Below are positions 1-7,570 of a stretch of DNA of 64,000 bases, piece after piece. The notes beneath the pieces are model-generated. The model saw only the letters and a program-made list of their open reading frames with translations, ran no database searches and had not been told where the DNA came from. The position numbers and the translations under genes were made by a program. How positions within the stretch are numbered: position 1 is the stretch's first letter; the number at the start of each line of letters is the position of its first letter. The stretch is taken from NCBI RefSeq assembly GCF_900111675.1, contig NZ_FOHO01000002.1:248001-312000 (forward strand), read 5' to 3'. The stretch comes from Paracoccus homiensis. Its GTDB lineage: Bacteria > Pseudomonadota > Alphaproteobacteria > Rhodobacterales > Rhodobacteraceae.

Positions 1-10
1 TGACCTGCAT
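1..10 (-). CDS. rpsU: Possible first codons of 30S ribosomal protein S21 (partial, leaves the window)
   Basis: Only three codons are visible: the minus strand reads ATG CAG GTC, preceded by a purine-rich AAGGTGGTGA-like stretch. MQV is the usual start of alphaproteobacterial S21, and from family knowledge an S21 gene often lies divergently beside a COQ9-family gene, as it would here. The rest of the gene is outside the window, so this is an inference from ten bases and gene context. Confidence 0.35.
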
Positions 11-109
11 GTGGTTGTCACCACCTTCCTAAGTTAGAGTTGATAAGATTGCAGGAAGCGCCCCTTTAGCAGACGCGCCCCTGCTTGTCCAGAAAAAGGC
101 CGTGAGACC

Positions 110-766
110 ATGGAAACCGACCGCGATGCCCTTCTTGCCGCTGCCCTCGACCATGTTCCGTTCGAAGGGATGAACGACCGCGCCCTGCTGGCCGGGGCCG
201 CCGACCTGCAAATCCCCGAAAGCCTTGCGCGGGTCCACTTCCCCCAAGGCGGCGCCGGGCTGGCCGCGGCCTATCACCGCCGCGCGGATGCCGAACTGCG
301 CGACTGGCTGGCCCGCACCCCACCCGAAGGACGGTTCAGCGATCGCGTCGCCGCCTCGGTCTGGCAGCGGCTTGGGCTGGTCGATCCCGAACTTGTGCGC
401 GCCGGAGCCGCCACGCTGGCCTTGCCGCAGAACGCAGCCCTGGCGGCGCGGCTGGTCTGGGAAACCGCGGATGTGATCTGGGCCGGGTTGGGCGACACAT
501 CGGATGACGCCAACTGGTATACGAAACGCGCAACGCTGTCGGCGGTGATCAGCGCGTCGGTCCTGTTCTGGCTGGGGGATGACAGCCCCGACCACGCCGA
601 AACCCGCGCCTTCATCGACCGCCGGATCGAGGGCGTCATGCGCTTTGAAAAGGTCAAGGCACAGTGGCGCAAGCTGCCCGGCGCCAAGATGATGGGCAAG
701 GTGGCTTTCGGCTGGATACACCCGCCGCGGGATCGTAACCTGCCCGGACGCAGTTCGACCAAGTAA
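110..766 (+). CDS. COQ9-family ubiquinone biosynthesis protein
   Basis: A 218-residue soluble protein of the COQ9 family. The family members known from mitochondria bind ubiquinone-like lipids and assist the COQ7 hydroxylation step; the bacterial role is inferred from that. The conserved C-terminal part begins near residue 110, with the WETADVIWAGLGDTSDDANW segment followed by the YTKR stretch around residue 137 and an amphipathic C-terminal helix. The AUG at this position opens the family-like N-terminus (METDRDALLAAALDHVPFEG). A zinc-independent quinone oxidoreductase gene follows 9 bases downstream on the same strand, so the two are probably cotranscribed. A long open frame on the opposite strand is only a codon-bias shadow. 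Confidence 0.9.
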   Translation: METDRDALLAAALDHVPFEGMNDRALLAGAADLQIPESLARVHFPQGGAGLAAAYHRRADAELRDWLARTPPEGRFSDRVAASVWQRLGLVDPELVRAGAATLALPQNAALAARLVWETADVIWAGLGDTSDDANWYTKRATLSAVISASVLFWLGDDSPDHAETRAFIDRRIEGVMRFEKVKAQWRKLPGAKMMGKVAFGWIHPPRDRNLPGRSSTK

Positions 767-775
767 GGAGCGACG

Positions 776-1765
776 ATGTTTCCCGACGCGATGAATGTGA
801 TCAAGATTTCCGAGCCCGGCGCCGCAGAGGTTCTGAAACCCGTCCGCCGCCCGGTCCCGGTCCCAAGTCACGATCAGATATTGATCCGCATCGCCTATGC
901 CGGGGTCAACCGTCCCGACGTGCTGCAACGCATGGGGGCCTACGCCCCGCCACAAGGCGCGTCGGACCTGCCCGGCCTCGAAGCCTCGGGCGAGGTGGTG
1001 CAGGTCGGCGCCGGGGTCACCCGCTGGCGCAAGGGCGACAAGGTGACCGCGTTGCTGCCCGGCGGCGGCTATGCCGAATACGCCGTCTGCCACGCCGATC
1101 ATGCCCTGGAAATTCCGCGCGGCCTGTCGATGCGCGAAGCTGCCTGCCTGCCCGAAACCGCCTTCACCGTCTGGTCGAATGTGGTGACCCGGGGCGGCCT
1201 TCAGGCCGGGCAACGCTTTCTGGTTCATGGCGGAACGTCGGGCATCGGGATGATGGCCATTCAGGTCGCAACCTCTCTGGGCGCGCGCGTCTGGGCGACC
1301 GCGGGCAGCGCCGCAAAATGCCAGGCCGTCGAAAGCCTTGGCGCCACGGCAATTAACTACCGCGACGAGGATTTCGTCACCCGGATGCAGGCCGAAGGCG
1401 GGGCAGATCTGATCCTGGACATGGTCGGGGGAAGCTACATCCCCCGCAACATCAAGGCGCTGGCCGATGACGGCCGCCTGGTTCAGATCGCCTTTCTGGA
1501 AGGACCCAAGGTCGAACTGAACTTTGCCCAGATCATGACACGGCGCCTGACCCTGACCGGCTCGACCCTGCGTCCGCAGTCTGACGCCGCCAAGGCCGAG
1601 ATCGCCGAAGACCTGCGGGAACGCCTGTGGCCTCTGGTTTCGTCAAGCGCGGTCAAGGTAACGATCGACAGCGAATTCAAGCTTGATGAAGCCTGCAACG
1701 CGCATCAGCGCATGGAAAGCAGCCAGCACATCGGAAAGATCGTCCTCAAAGTCTGCCCCGACTAG
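776..1765 (+). CDS. NAD(P)H:quinone oxidoreductase, zinc-independent MDR family
   Basis: A 329-residue medium-chain dehydrogenase/reductase of the quinone oxidoreductase (PIG3/Qor) branch, likely a cytoplasmic NADPH-dependent reductase of quinones or enones. The N-terminal GroES-like half contains GVNRPDVLQRMGAYAPPQGA and GLEASGEV; the Rossmann half carries the nucleotide-binding motif HGGTSGIGMMAIQ at about residues 151-163. No structural zinc-binding cysteine cluster is visible, which fits the zinc-free subgroup. An AAGGAG ribosome-binding site sits about 6 bases before the chosen AUG; another AUG five codons in (MNVIKI) is possible. It follows the COQ9-like gene closely. The substrate cannot be read from the sequence. 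Confidence 0.9.
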   Translation: MFPDAMNVIKISEPGAAEVLKPVRRPVPVPSHDQILIRIAYAGVNRPDVLQRMGAYAPPQGASDLPGLEASGEVVQVGAGVTRWRKGDKVTALLPGGGYAEYAVCHADHALEIPRGLSMREAACLPETAFTVWSNVVTRGGLQAGQRFLVHGGTSGIGMMAIQVATSLGARVWATAGSAAKCQAVESLGATAINYRDEDFVTRMQAEGGADLILDMVGGSYIPRNIKALADDGRLVQIAFLEGPKVELNFAQIMTRRLTLTGSTLRPQSDAAKAEIAEDLRERLWPLVSSSAVKVTIDSEFKLDEACNAHQRMESSQHIGKIVLKVCPD

Positions 1766-1781
1766 GCGAGCTGCCAGTCCG

Positions 1782-1820
1782 GTCGCCTCCGGCGGGGATT
1801 TTTAGACACAGAAGATGAAC
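1782..1820 (+). repeat. 3'-end GGGATATTT-type intergenic repeat, copy 1
   Basis: Seventeen bases after the oxidoreductase stop codon lies GCCTCCGGCGGGGATTTTTA followed by GACACAGAAGAT. The GGGGAT-T-rich core and the ACAGAAGAT tail match two other copies in this window (1952-2000, read on the minus strand, and 25571-25632). Each copy follows a stop codon in the transcript direction of its gene, suggesting a repeated transcript-end element. This copy lacks the G5/C5 hairpin of the other two and may be partial. The remainder of this 267-base gap holds no convincing gene. Confidence 0.5.
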
Positions 1821-1951
1821 GAAGGGCACGCACCCCATTCCAGCGCCCGTCCGGAAGGGGTGCGGCATCTCCTATGGCGGCCATCGGCGTCCCCGCCTGT
1901 TCCGCCCCATGACAGTCGCAGTAATTGCTGAAGAAAGCGTAAACGGCCTCC

Positions 1952-2000
1952 AGATCTTCTGTGCTCAAATATCCCGGGGGTCCGGGGGCTGGCCCCCGGC
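1952..2000 (-). repeat. 3'-end GGGATATTT-type intergenic repeat, copy 2
   Basis: On the minus strand, about 30 bases after the RNase T2 stop codon, the sequence reads GGGGGCCAGCCCCCGG, then ACCCCCGGGATATTTGAG and CACAGAAGATCT. The GGGGGC-CAG-CCCCC part forms a compact hairpin. The CCCGGGATATTT core and ACAGAAGAT tail recur in copies 1 and 3. The position suggests transcript termination or processing. Confidence 0.6.
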
Positions 2001-2032
2001 TGGCGCGGGACGCAGGCCCACGATCCAAAACC

Positions 2033-2668
2033 TTAACGGACACGTTCCATCAATATGTCGCGCCGTCCGCAATCGCGGCTTATATCCGATGCGCAGGATC
2101 GCGGCTCAAGGTTCCTGGTCAGGCAAATGCGCACCTCTTGCAATGCGTCGCGCCGACAGGTGACGGTAACGCCATCTCTTTCAAGCGCGGGGTTGGAGTC
2201 GATGAACGCCTCCTCGACCACGCTGGGGGGCAGCCTGATGTCCTTGGCCAGATCATCGAACACCTCCGGGACCTGAACGGATCGGGCCGCATCCCGGATC
2301 GCCTGATAATATGCGGACGCAGACAGGCCCGAGCAACGCCCATGCTTTTTCCACTGGTACCAGGCAAGCCCGCCCGATCCCATGACATCCGCCATCGCGG
2401 CACTTTCGCGGCGCGAGGGGTCACGCTCGGACGTGCGGCAATCCTGTGGCCAGCCCTGTTCATATTGCGGCCAAAGACCGTGCACGACGAAATCCGTCTT
2501 TCGGCCGATATCGCATTGATCCGCGTCGCGATCGTCACCGGTTTCCCGGCACCAGCTTGGCGACCAGCTGAGCGCCAGAACATAATAGTCGAAATCCCCG
2601 GCAATATCGTCTGCGGGGGCGGGCGAGGCCAGAAAGGCCGACAGGATCAGGGCGGATAGCAGGCGCAT
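2033..2668 (-). CDS. Secreted ribonuclease T2 family protein
   Basis: An acid-type endoribonuclease of the T2 superfamily, which cleaves RNA through 2',3'-cyclic phosphates, probably in the periplasm. From the chosen AUG the protein has 211 residues and starts with a signal peptide (MRLLSALILSAFLASPAPA, cleavage near residue 19). The first catalytic block FVVHGLWPQ contains His63; the second, QWKKHGRC, contains Lys108 and His109. Many family members have Glu where this protein has Gln105. Six or more cysteines could form the usual disulphides. The open frame extends further upstream, but that part would destroy the signal peptide; a start 12 codons earlier (MDARAKAV) is the main alternative. 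Divergent from trcR. Confidence 0.88.
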   Translation of the reverse strand: MRLLSALILSAFLASPAPADDIAGDFDYYVLALSWSPSWCRETGDDRDADQCDIGRKTDFVVHGLWPQYEQGWPQDCRTSERDPSRRESAAMADVMGSGGLAWYQWKKHGRCSGLSASAYYQAIRDAARSVQVPEVFDDLAKDIRLPPSVVEEAFIDSNPALERDGVTVTCRRDALQEVRICLTRNLEPRSCASDISRDCGRRDILMERVR

Positions 2669-2855
2669 GTGCCGCAGGTTAACCGCTTTGGCCCGCGCGT
2701 CCATGCCATTTTCGCGCGAATCCTCTTTTCTAACCGCCCTCGAATCGCTATATGGCGGGCAATTCCCCCCGAAAACGAGGAATGGCACCCGCCTTAAGCC
2801 GTTTCCCGGCCCAAGAATGGCGTGCCTTGGGGGCAGAGATGCGAAGGAGACTGAC

Positions 2856-3608
2856 ATGAACAAGCCGCTGATGGCCAAGGCCACCGCTGTCTGGCTGGTC
2901 GACAACACCACGCTCAGCTTCAAGCAGATCGGTGATTTCTGCGGGATGCACGAGCTTGAAGTGCAGGGCATCGCGGATGGCGATGTCGCGGCTGGCGTGA
3001 AGGGCTACGACCCGGTCGCATCGAATCAGCTGGATGCCGAGGAAATCAAGAAGGGCGAGGCCAGCGCGACCTACAAGCTGCGCTTGAAGCATAATCCCGC
3101 CGCCGAAGGCGAGGAAAAGCGCCGTGGCCCGCGTTATACCCCGCTGTCCAAGCGTCAGGACCGCCCGAACGCCATTTTGTGGCTGGTCAAGTTCCACCCG
3201 GAACTGGCCGATGCGCAGATCGCCAAGCTGGTCGGCACGACCAAGCCGACGATCACCTCGATCCGCGAGCGGACGCATTGGAACATCCAGAACATGCAGC
3301 CGATCGATCCGGTCGCATTGGGCCTGTGCCGTCAGACCGAGCTGGATTCCGCCGTGCAGAAGGCCGCCAAGAAGCGCGCCGCCGATGGCGATGTGATGAC
3401 CGATGATGAACGTCGCATGCTGGTCAGCACCGAAACCTCGCTGTCGATGGGCGACGAGCCGCGCCTGCCGTCGTCGATCGCGGGTCTGGAAAACTTTTCG
3501 CTGTCGAAAAGCGACGATGATGACGATCAGCCGCAGCGCGAAGTCGATGCCGACAGCTTCTTCAACCTGCCCGACAGCAATGAGGATGACGAAGACGAGG
3601 ATCGCTGA
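2856..3608 (+). CDS. trcR: DUF1013 family / TrcR-type cell-cycle transcriptional regulator
   Basis: A 250-residue cytoplasmic protein of DUF1013, the alphaproteobacterial family to which the cell-cycle regulator TrcR belongs; the family is thought to act with RNA polymerase. The conserved N-terminus (MNKPLMAKATAVWLVDNTTL) starts directly at the chosen AUG, with AAGGAGA 5 bases upstream. A helix-turn-helix-like stretch, ADAQIAKLVGTTKPTITSIR, lies near residues 118-137. The C-terminus is strongly acidic (DDDDDQ and EDDEDEDR), typical of the family. Upstream in-frame codons are unlikely to be used. A strong terminator follows 17 bases after the stop, so the gene is probably monocistronic. Confidence 0.9.
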   Translation: MNKPLMAKATAVWLVDNTTLSFKQIGDFCGMHELEVQGIADGDVAAGVKGYDPVASNQLDAEEIKKGEASATYKLRLKHNPAAEGEEKRRGPRYTPLSKRQDRPNAILWLVKFHPELADAQIAKLVGTTKPTITSIRERTHWNIQNMQPIDPVALGLCRQTELDSAVQKAAKKRAADGDVMTDDERRMLVSTETSLSMGDEPRLPSSIAGLENFSLSKSDDDDDQPQREVDADSFFNLPDSNEDDEDEDR

Positions 3609-3625
3609 TCCCCTTCGCTTCTCGC

Positions 3626-3657
3626 AAAAGGCCGGCGCAATTCGCGCCGGCCTTTTT
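3626..3657. terminator. Bidirectional Rho-independent terminator
   Basis: AAAAGGCCGGCGC, a 5-base loop AATTC, then GCGCCGGCCTTTTT: a near-perfect hairpin with an A tract on one side and a T tract on the other. It lies between the convergent trcR and YeaQ/GlsB-type genes and can stop transcription from both sides. Confidence 0.9.
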
Positions 3658-3677
3658 CATTGACGACAGGTGACGGA

Positions 3678-3932
3678 TCACGTCCGTCCGCGAATGGCGC
3701 GTCCGGCCCAGATCAGGATGCAGGCACCGATCACCGCGACGATCACCTGGCCGATGGCCCCGCCCGCCGTGGTCGAGAAGATCAACCGGAACAGCCAATT
3801 GCCCAGAACCGCCCCCAGAATGCCAAGGATGATGTTGGTGATCAGGCTGTGATCGCCCTTCATGATCTTTTCCGCGATCCATCCGGCGATGGCGCCAAGT
3901 ATGATCGACATGATCCAACCGAAACCGGCCAT
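3678..3932 (-). CDS. GlsB/YeaQ/YmgE family stress-response membrane protein
   Basis: An 84-residue, very hydrophobic protein of the transglycosylase-associated/GlsB family. Three membrane segments can be seen (about residues 4-20, 31-52 and 57-78), rich in glycine and small residues: IILGAIAGWIAEKIMKG, IILGILGAVLGNWLF and IVAVIGACILIWAGRAI. The length is normal for the family. Members are often induced by general or envelope stress; the biochemical role is unknown. A GGAG-containing stretch (ACAGGAGTTTTCT) precedes the AUG. It stands alone between the trcR terminator and gabD. Confidence 0.88.
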   Translation of the reverse strand: MAGFGWIMSIILGAIAGWIAEKIMKGDHSLITNIILGILGAVLGNWLFRLIFSTTAGGAIGQVIVAVIGACILIWAGRAIRGRT

Positions 3933-4033
3933 AGAAAACTCCTGTCAGAATGCTGCGGACCGCGCCGGGTCCTTCGCAGGGAAATGCGGAAAGCCGGGGC
4001 TTCGTTCCCTGCGAAGGCAGGTTTCAGCGCAGA

Positions 4034-5506
4034 TCAGATCGACAGGCAGACATATTTCATTTCCAGAAAGTCCTCGATCCCGTGGCGGCTGCCCTCACGA
4101 CCCAGGCCCGACTGCTTGACCCCGCCGAAGGGCGCAACCTCGGTCGAGATGATGCCCGTGTTCACACCGACGATACCATATTCCAGCGATTCCTGAACGC
4201 GGGTGATGCGGCCGATGTCGCGGGCGTAGAAATACGACGCCAGGCCGAAGATCGTGGCATTGGCCTTTTCGACGGCCTCTTCCTCGGTCTCGAACTTGAA
4301 CAGGGGGGCCAGCGGACCAAAGGTTTCCTCGGTCGCGACCTTCATGTCGTCGGTCACCCCGGTCATCACGGTCGGCTTGAAGAACAGGCCGTCCATCCTT
4401 TCGCCGCCGGTGACGACAGTGCCGCCGCCGTCCAGCACGTCCTTGATATGTTCCTGCACCTTGTCCACCGCGCCTTCGTTGATCAGCGGGCCGGTGGTCA
4501 CGCCATCCTCCAGACCGTCACCGACCTTCAGCTTGTCGACAGCCTCGGCCAGTTTCTTCGCGAAGGCATCATAGACACCTGCCTGCACATAGATCCGGTT
4601 CGCGCAGACGCAGGTCTGGCCGTTGTTGCGGAATTTCGACGCCATCGCGCCTTCGACCGCCGCGTCCAGATCAGCGTCGTCAAAGACGATGAAGGGCGCG
4701 TTGCCGCCCAGTTCCATGCTGCATTTCATCACCTGATCGGCGGCCTGGCGCAGCAGGATGCGACCCACCTCGGTCGAGCCGGTGAAGGTCAGTTTGCGGA
4801 CCTTGTGATTTTCGCAGAATTCCTTGCCGACCTCGCTGCTGCGCGAGGACGTGACCACCGACAGGATGCCCTTGGGCAGGCCCGCGCGTTCGCCCAGAAC
4901 CGCCATGGCCAGCGCCGAAAGCGGCGTTTCGGCGGCCGGACGCGCGACAAAACCACAGCCGACGGCCAGGGCAGGACCGGCCTTGCGGGCGATCATCGCG
5001 TTGGGGAAGTTCCAGGGCGTGATGCTGCCCACCACGCCGATCGGCTGGCGGATGACGGTCAGGCGCTTGTCAGGCTGATGTCCGGGAATGGTTTCGCCGT
5101 AGACGCGCTTGGCCTCTTCGCCGAACCACTCGATGAAGCTGGCGCCATAGGCGATCTCGCCCTTGGCTTCGGCGAAGGGCTTGCCCATTTCGGCGGTCAG
5201 GATACGGGCCAGATCGTCCTGATTTTCCATCATCAGGTCGTACCATTTGCGCATGATCTGCGCGCGTTCCTTGGCCGTGCGTGCGGCCCAGCCCTTCATC
5301 GCGGCCTCGGCGGCGTCGATAGCCTGCGCCACCTCGTCACGCGACAGGTCGGCGACCTTGGCGATCACGTCGCCGCGCGCGGGATTCGTCACGTCAAAGG
5401 TTGCGCCATCCTTGGCATCCACCCACTCCCCGCCCAGAAAGGCGCGCGTCTCCAGCAGGCTGGGGTCGCTGAGCAGGGATTTCAGATTGGTCTGTTGCTG
5501 AGTCAT
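4034..5506 (-). CDS. gabD: NAD(P)-dependent succinate-semialdehyde dehydrogenase
   Basis: A 490-residue aldehyde dehydrogenase of the GabD type, expected to oxidise succinate semialdehyde to succinate in the last step of GABA breakdown. Visible are the substrate-channel motif GVVGSITPWNFPNAMIARK, the general-base motif MELGGNAPFIVFDDAD, and the nucleophile motif NNGQTCVCANRIYV (Cys near residue 299), whose CVC pattern is typical of succinate-semialdehyde dehydrogenases. The C-terminus GGVKQSGLGREGSRHGI is also characteristic. The start MTQQQTNLKSLLSDPSLLE was chosen from family alignment; the longer open frame upstream is not coding-like. No GABA transaminase or transporter gene is adjacent, so the natural substrate is not confirmed by context. 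Confidence 0.92.
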   Translation of the reverse strand: MTQQQTNLKSLLSDPSLLETRAFLGGEWVDAKDGATFDVTNPARGDVIAKVADLSRDEVAQAIDAAEAAMKGWAARTAKERAQIMRKWYDLMMENQDDLARILTAEMGKPFAEAKGEIAYGASFIEWFGEEAKRVYGETIPGHQPDKRLTVIRQPIGVVGSITPWNFPNAMIARKAGPALAVGCGFVARPAAETPLSALAMAVLGERAGLPKGILSVVTSSRSSEVGKEFCENHKVRKLTFTGSTEVGRILLRQAADQVMKCSMELGGNAPFIVFDDADLDAAVEGAMASKFRNNGQTCVCANRIYVQAGVYDAFAKKLAEAVDKLKVGDGLEDGVTTGPLINEGAVDKVQEHIKDVLDGGGTVVTGGERMDGLFFKPTVMTGVTDDMKVATEETFGPLAPLFKFETEEEAVEKANATIFGLASYFYARDIGRITRVQESLEYGIVGVNTGIISTEVAPFGGVKQSGLGREGSRHGIEDFLEMKYVCLSI

Positions 5507-5696
5507 ATCTGCCTCGTATGTCGCGGTTTCGCGCGAATGATGCACATGCCGACCGGACGTTGTCAAAGCGATGCAGGTTCCCGCCGATGGGCGTAATTTA
5601 ATGTGATGCCCCGCACCGGAACGGGCGCGGTCGATGCGGTGTTGTCGCCGCAATGGTCCGCAAGATGGACCGACCAGTTCAAGGAAGGAGCGTGAC

Positions 5697-6365
5697 ATGA
5701 AGACGCTTTTCACGACGACCGCACTGATCGCCTCGACCCTTGCCGGGGGTGCGATGGCACAAACCATGGCCACGGCCAGCACCGATCTGAACATCCGTTC
5801 GGGCCCCGGCGTGCAGCACGAGGTGACCGGCGTGATCCCCGCAGGCGATGAGGTCGCGGTCGCGGGCTGCATCGACAGCGCCAATTGGTGCGAAATCGGC
5901 CATGACGGCGCAAGCGGCTGGGCCTATGGCGACTACCTGACCGCCAAGCTGGGTGACGAGGTGAAGCCGCTTTATCCGAACCGTCAGGAAATTGGCGTGA
6001 CGGTGGTGGAAACGCCGGTTCAGAACCCGCAGGAAGGCGCGAATACCGCGGTCGGCGGTGTCGGTGGCGCGGCCATCGGTGCGCTGGTCGGCGGCCCCGC
6101 CGGTGCGGTTGCGGGCGCGGCCATTGGCGGCACTGCAGGCAACGCCGCCACCCCGGAACCTGCCCCCGAAGTCCGCACCTACATCACCCAGAACACGGTC
6201 GATAACATCTACTTGGAAGGCGAGGTCGTGACCGGCGCCGGAGTTCCGGAAAATGTGACCTTGCAGGATATTCCCGATTACCCAGATTACCGTTATGCGC
6301 GCATCAACGGACAAGATGTTCTGGTGGAACCAAACGCACGCCAGATCGTCTACATATATCGCTAA
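5697..6365 (+). CDS. Secreted SH3-domain (DUF1236-like) protein with glycine-zipper segment
   Basis: A 222-residue exported protein. It has a signal peptide (MKTLFTTTALIASTLAGGAMA, cleavage after AMA), a bacterial SH3 domain at about residues 25-80 (STDLNIRSGPGVQHEVTGVI through WAYGDYL), then a glycine-zipper segment (AVGGVGGAAIGALVGGPAGA and following, about residues 118-148), and a C-terminal DUF1236-like domain ending VEPNARQIVYIYR. SH3 domains of this type often bind cell-wall glycans, and the zipper suggests membrane association; the actual function is unknown. AAGGAAGGAG lies 6 bases before the AUG. Divergent from gabD and not in an evident operon. Confidence 0.87.
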   Translation: MKTLFTTTALIASTLAGGAMAQTMATASTDLNIRSGPGVQHEVTGVIPAGDEVAVAGCIDSANWCEIGHDGASGWAYGDYLTAKLGDEVKPLYPNRQEIGVTVVETPVQNPQEGANTAVGGVGGAAIGALVGGPAGAVAGAAIGGTAGNAATPEPAPEVRTYITQNTVDNIYLEGEVVTGAGVPENVTLQDIPDYPDYRYARINGQDVLVEPNARQIVYIYR

Positions 6366-6426
6366 GTGTTCCCTCTCTCTTTCTTGGCGATCTCTGGGGG
6401 CGGTGCGCATGTCGCACCGCCCTTCG

Positions 6427-7413
6427 CTATGTCAGGTCGCGCCAGCAGGGTTGCAGATCGCCCGGTTCGGGCGTCGCGTGATAAACGCCCCGCGCAACCG
6501 CCCGCGCCATGACCGAAGCCGCCGCATGGCCCAGCAGATAGGGGTCCGTCGCCGGGTCCGACATTGGCCGCTGTCCGGTCGAGACCGCGAAGATCAGATC
6601 CCCGTCGAAAGGCGTGTGGCTGGGCACCAGGGCGCGTGCGAACCCGTCATGCGCCACGGTCGCAAGCCGTTGCAGCCCGGCCTTGTCCAGCGCGACATCG
6701 GTGGCGACGATGGCGATGGTCGTCGCCTCGCCCAGTTGCTTGCCGGGCCTTGGCTCGTCATGCGGGGCAAAACGGTCCGGTAGGCCGCGGCCGCCGAATT
6801 CGTCATCCATTTCCCACGGAGCCGCCCAGAAATGCGCGCCTTCGCCAACGGTGGGCGATCCCAGCGCATTGACGACAACCAGCGCCCCGATGGTTGCCCC
6901 CGTTTCCAGCACCGCCGAAGCCGATCCAAGGCCCCCCTTGATGCGCCCGGTCAACGCGCCGATACCCGCGCCGTGGCTGCCAAGGGCAAAATCCGCCGCC
7001 GCCGCATCGAAGGCGGTGCGACCCAGGGCCGGATAGGGGTTCCGGGTCCAGCCCTTGTCGCCGCCATTCAGCAGGTCGAACACGATCGCGCCCGGCACGA
7101 TCGGCACGCGCAGCCCGCCCACCGCAAAGCCGCGCCCCGCCTGCGCAAGCCCCGCCATGACCCCGTCACAGGCCGCCAGCCCAAAGGCCGAGCCGCCCGA
7201 CAGCACCAGCGCATCGACCTGCGAGACCAGCTTGTCGGGCGCCAGAAGGTCCGTATCCCGCGTTCCGGGGGCGCCGCCCATCACCTGAACCGAGGCCGTG
7301 AACGGCGCATCTGCGGTCAGGACCGTGGTGCCGGATTTCAGCGCCGCATCGGCGGCGTTGCCGACGCGCAATCCGGCGATATCGGTGATCAGATTTCGGG
7401 CGCCTGGTCGCAT
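6427..7413 (-). CDS. P1 family (S58/DmpA-type) N-terminal-nucleophile peptidase
   Basis: A 328-residue member of the family of DmpA aminopeptidase and NylC oligoamide hydrolase. These enzymes cleave themselves in front of a Ser/Thr that then becomes the N-terminal nucleophile. Here the likely site is inside GRIKGGLGSAS, between Gly163 and Ser164. Another family block, LVLSGGSAFGLAA, is at residues 69-81. The start MRPGARNLITDIAGLRVGNA has AAGGA 8 bases upstream and matches the family N-terminus; a longer frame upstream does not. Substrates in the family include N-terminal D- or beta-amino acids and synthetic amides; none can be assigned here. The gene stands alone, upstream of the betaine-type operon terminator. 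Confidence 0.87.
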   Translation of the reverse strand: MRPGARNLITDIAGLRVGNAADAALKSGTTVLTADAPFTASVQVMGGAPGTRDTDLLAPDKLVSQVDALVLSGGSAFGLAACDGVMAGLAQAGRGFAVGGLRVPIVPGAIVFDLLNGGDKGWTRNPYPALGRTAFDAAAADFALGSHGAGIGALTGRIKGGLGSASAVLETGATIGALVVVNALGSPTVGEGAHFWAAPWEMDDEFGGRGLPDRFAPHDEPRPGKQLGEATTIAIVATDVALDKAGLQRLATVAHDGFARALVPSHTPFDGDLIFAVSTGQRPMSDPATDPYLLGHAAASVMARAVARGVYHATPEPGDLQPCWRDLT

Positions 7414-7515
7414 GGGACATCCTTGGTTGGCGGATCGGTTCCGCTGTCTGCCCTCGCTGCCTAGCACGACTGCGCATATCAGGCATCACCGACGACCCTG
7501 CCGCCGGAAATGCGA

Positions 7516-7547
7516 CAGCCGCGATTGCGGGACGGCAATCGCGGCTG
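7516..7547. terminator. Stem-loop after the betaine-transport operon
   Basis: CAGCCGCGATTGC, loop GGGACG, GCAATCGCGGCTG: a perfect 13-bp stem 23 bases beyond the permease stop codon. No clear T tract follows on the minus strand, so it may act as a transcript-end stabiliser as much as a terminator. Confidence 0.6.
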
Positions 7548-7570
7548 CGCCCGAAAGGGGGGTGGCGGGG

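Noticed and set aside
29..1228. A 399-codon minus-strand frame across the COQ9-like and oxidoreductase genes
   Set aside because: It opposes two well-supported genes and contains no recognisable domain.
1762..2043. A 93-codon minus-strand frame with a YCDCHG segment that recalls a haem-c motif
   Set aside because: The segment is CxCH, not CxxCH; the frame runs through two copies of the intergenic repeat, lacks a signal peptide and its start overlaps the RNase T2 end.
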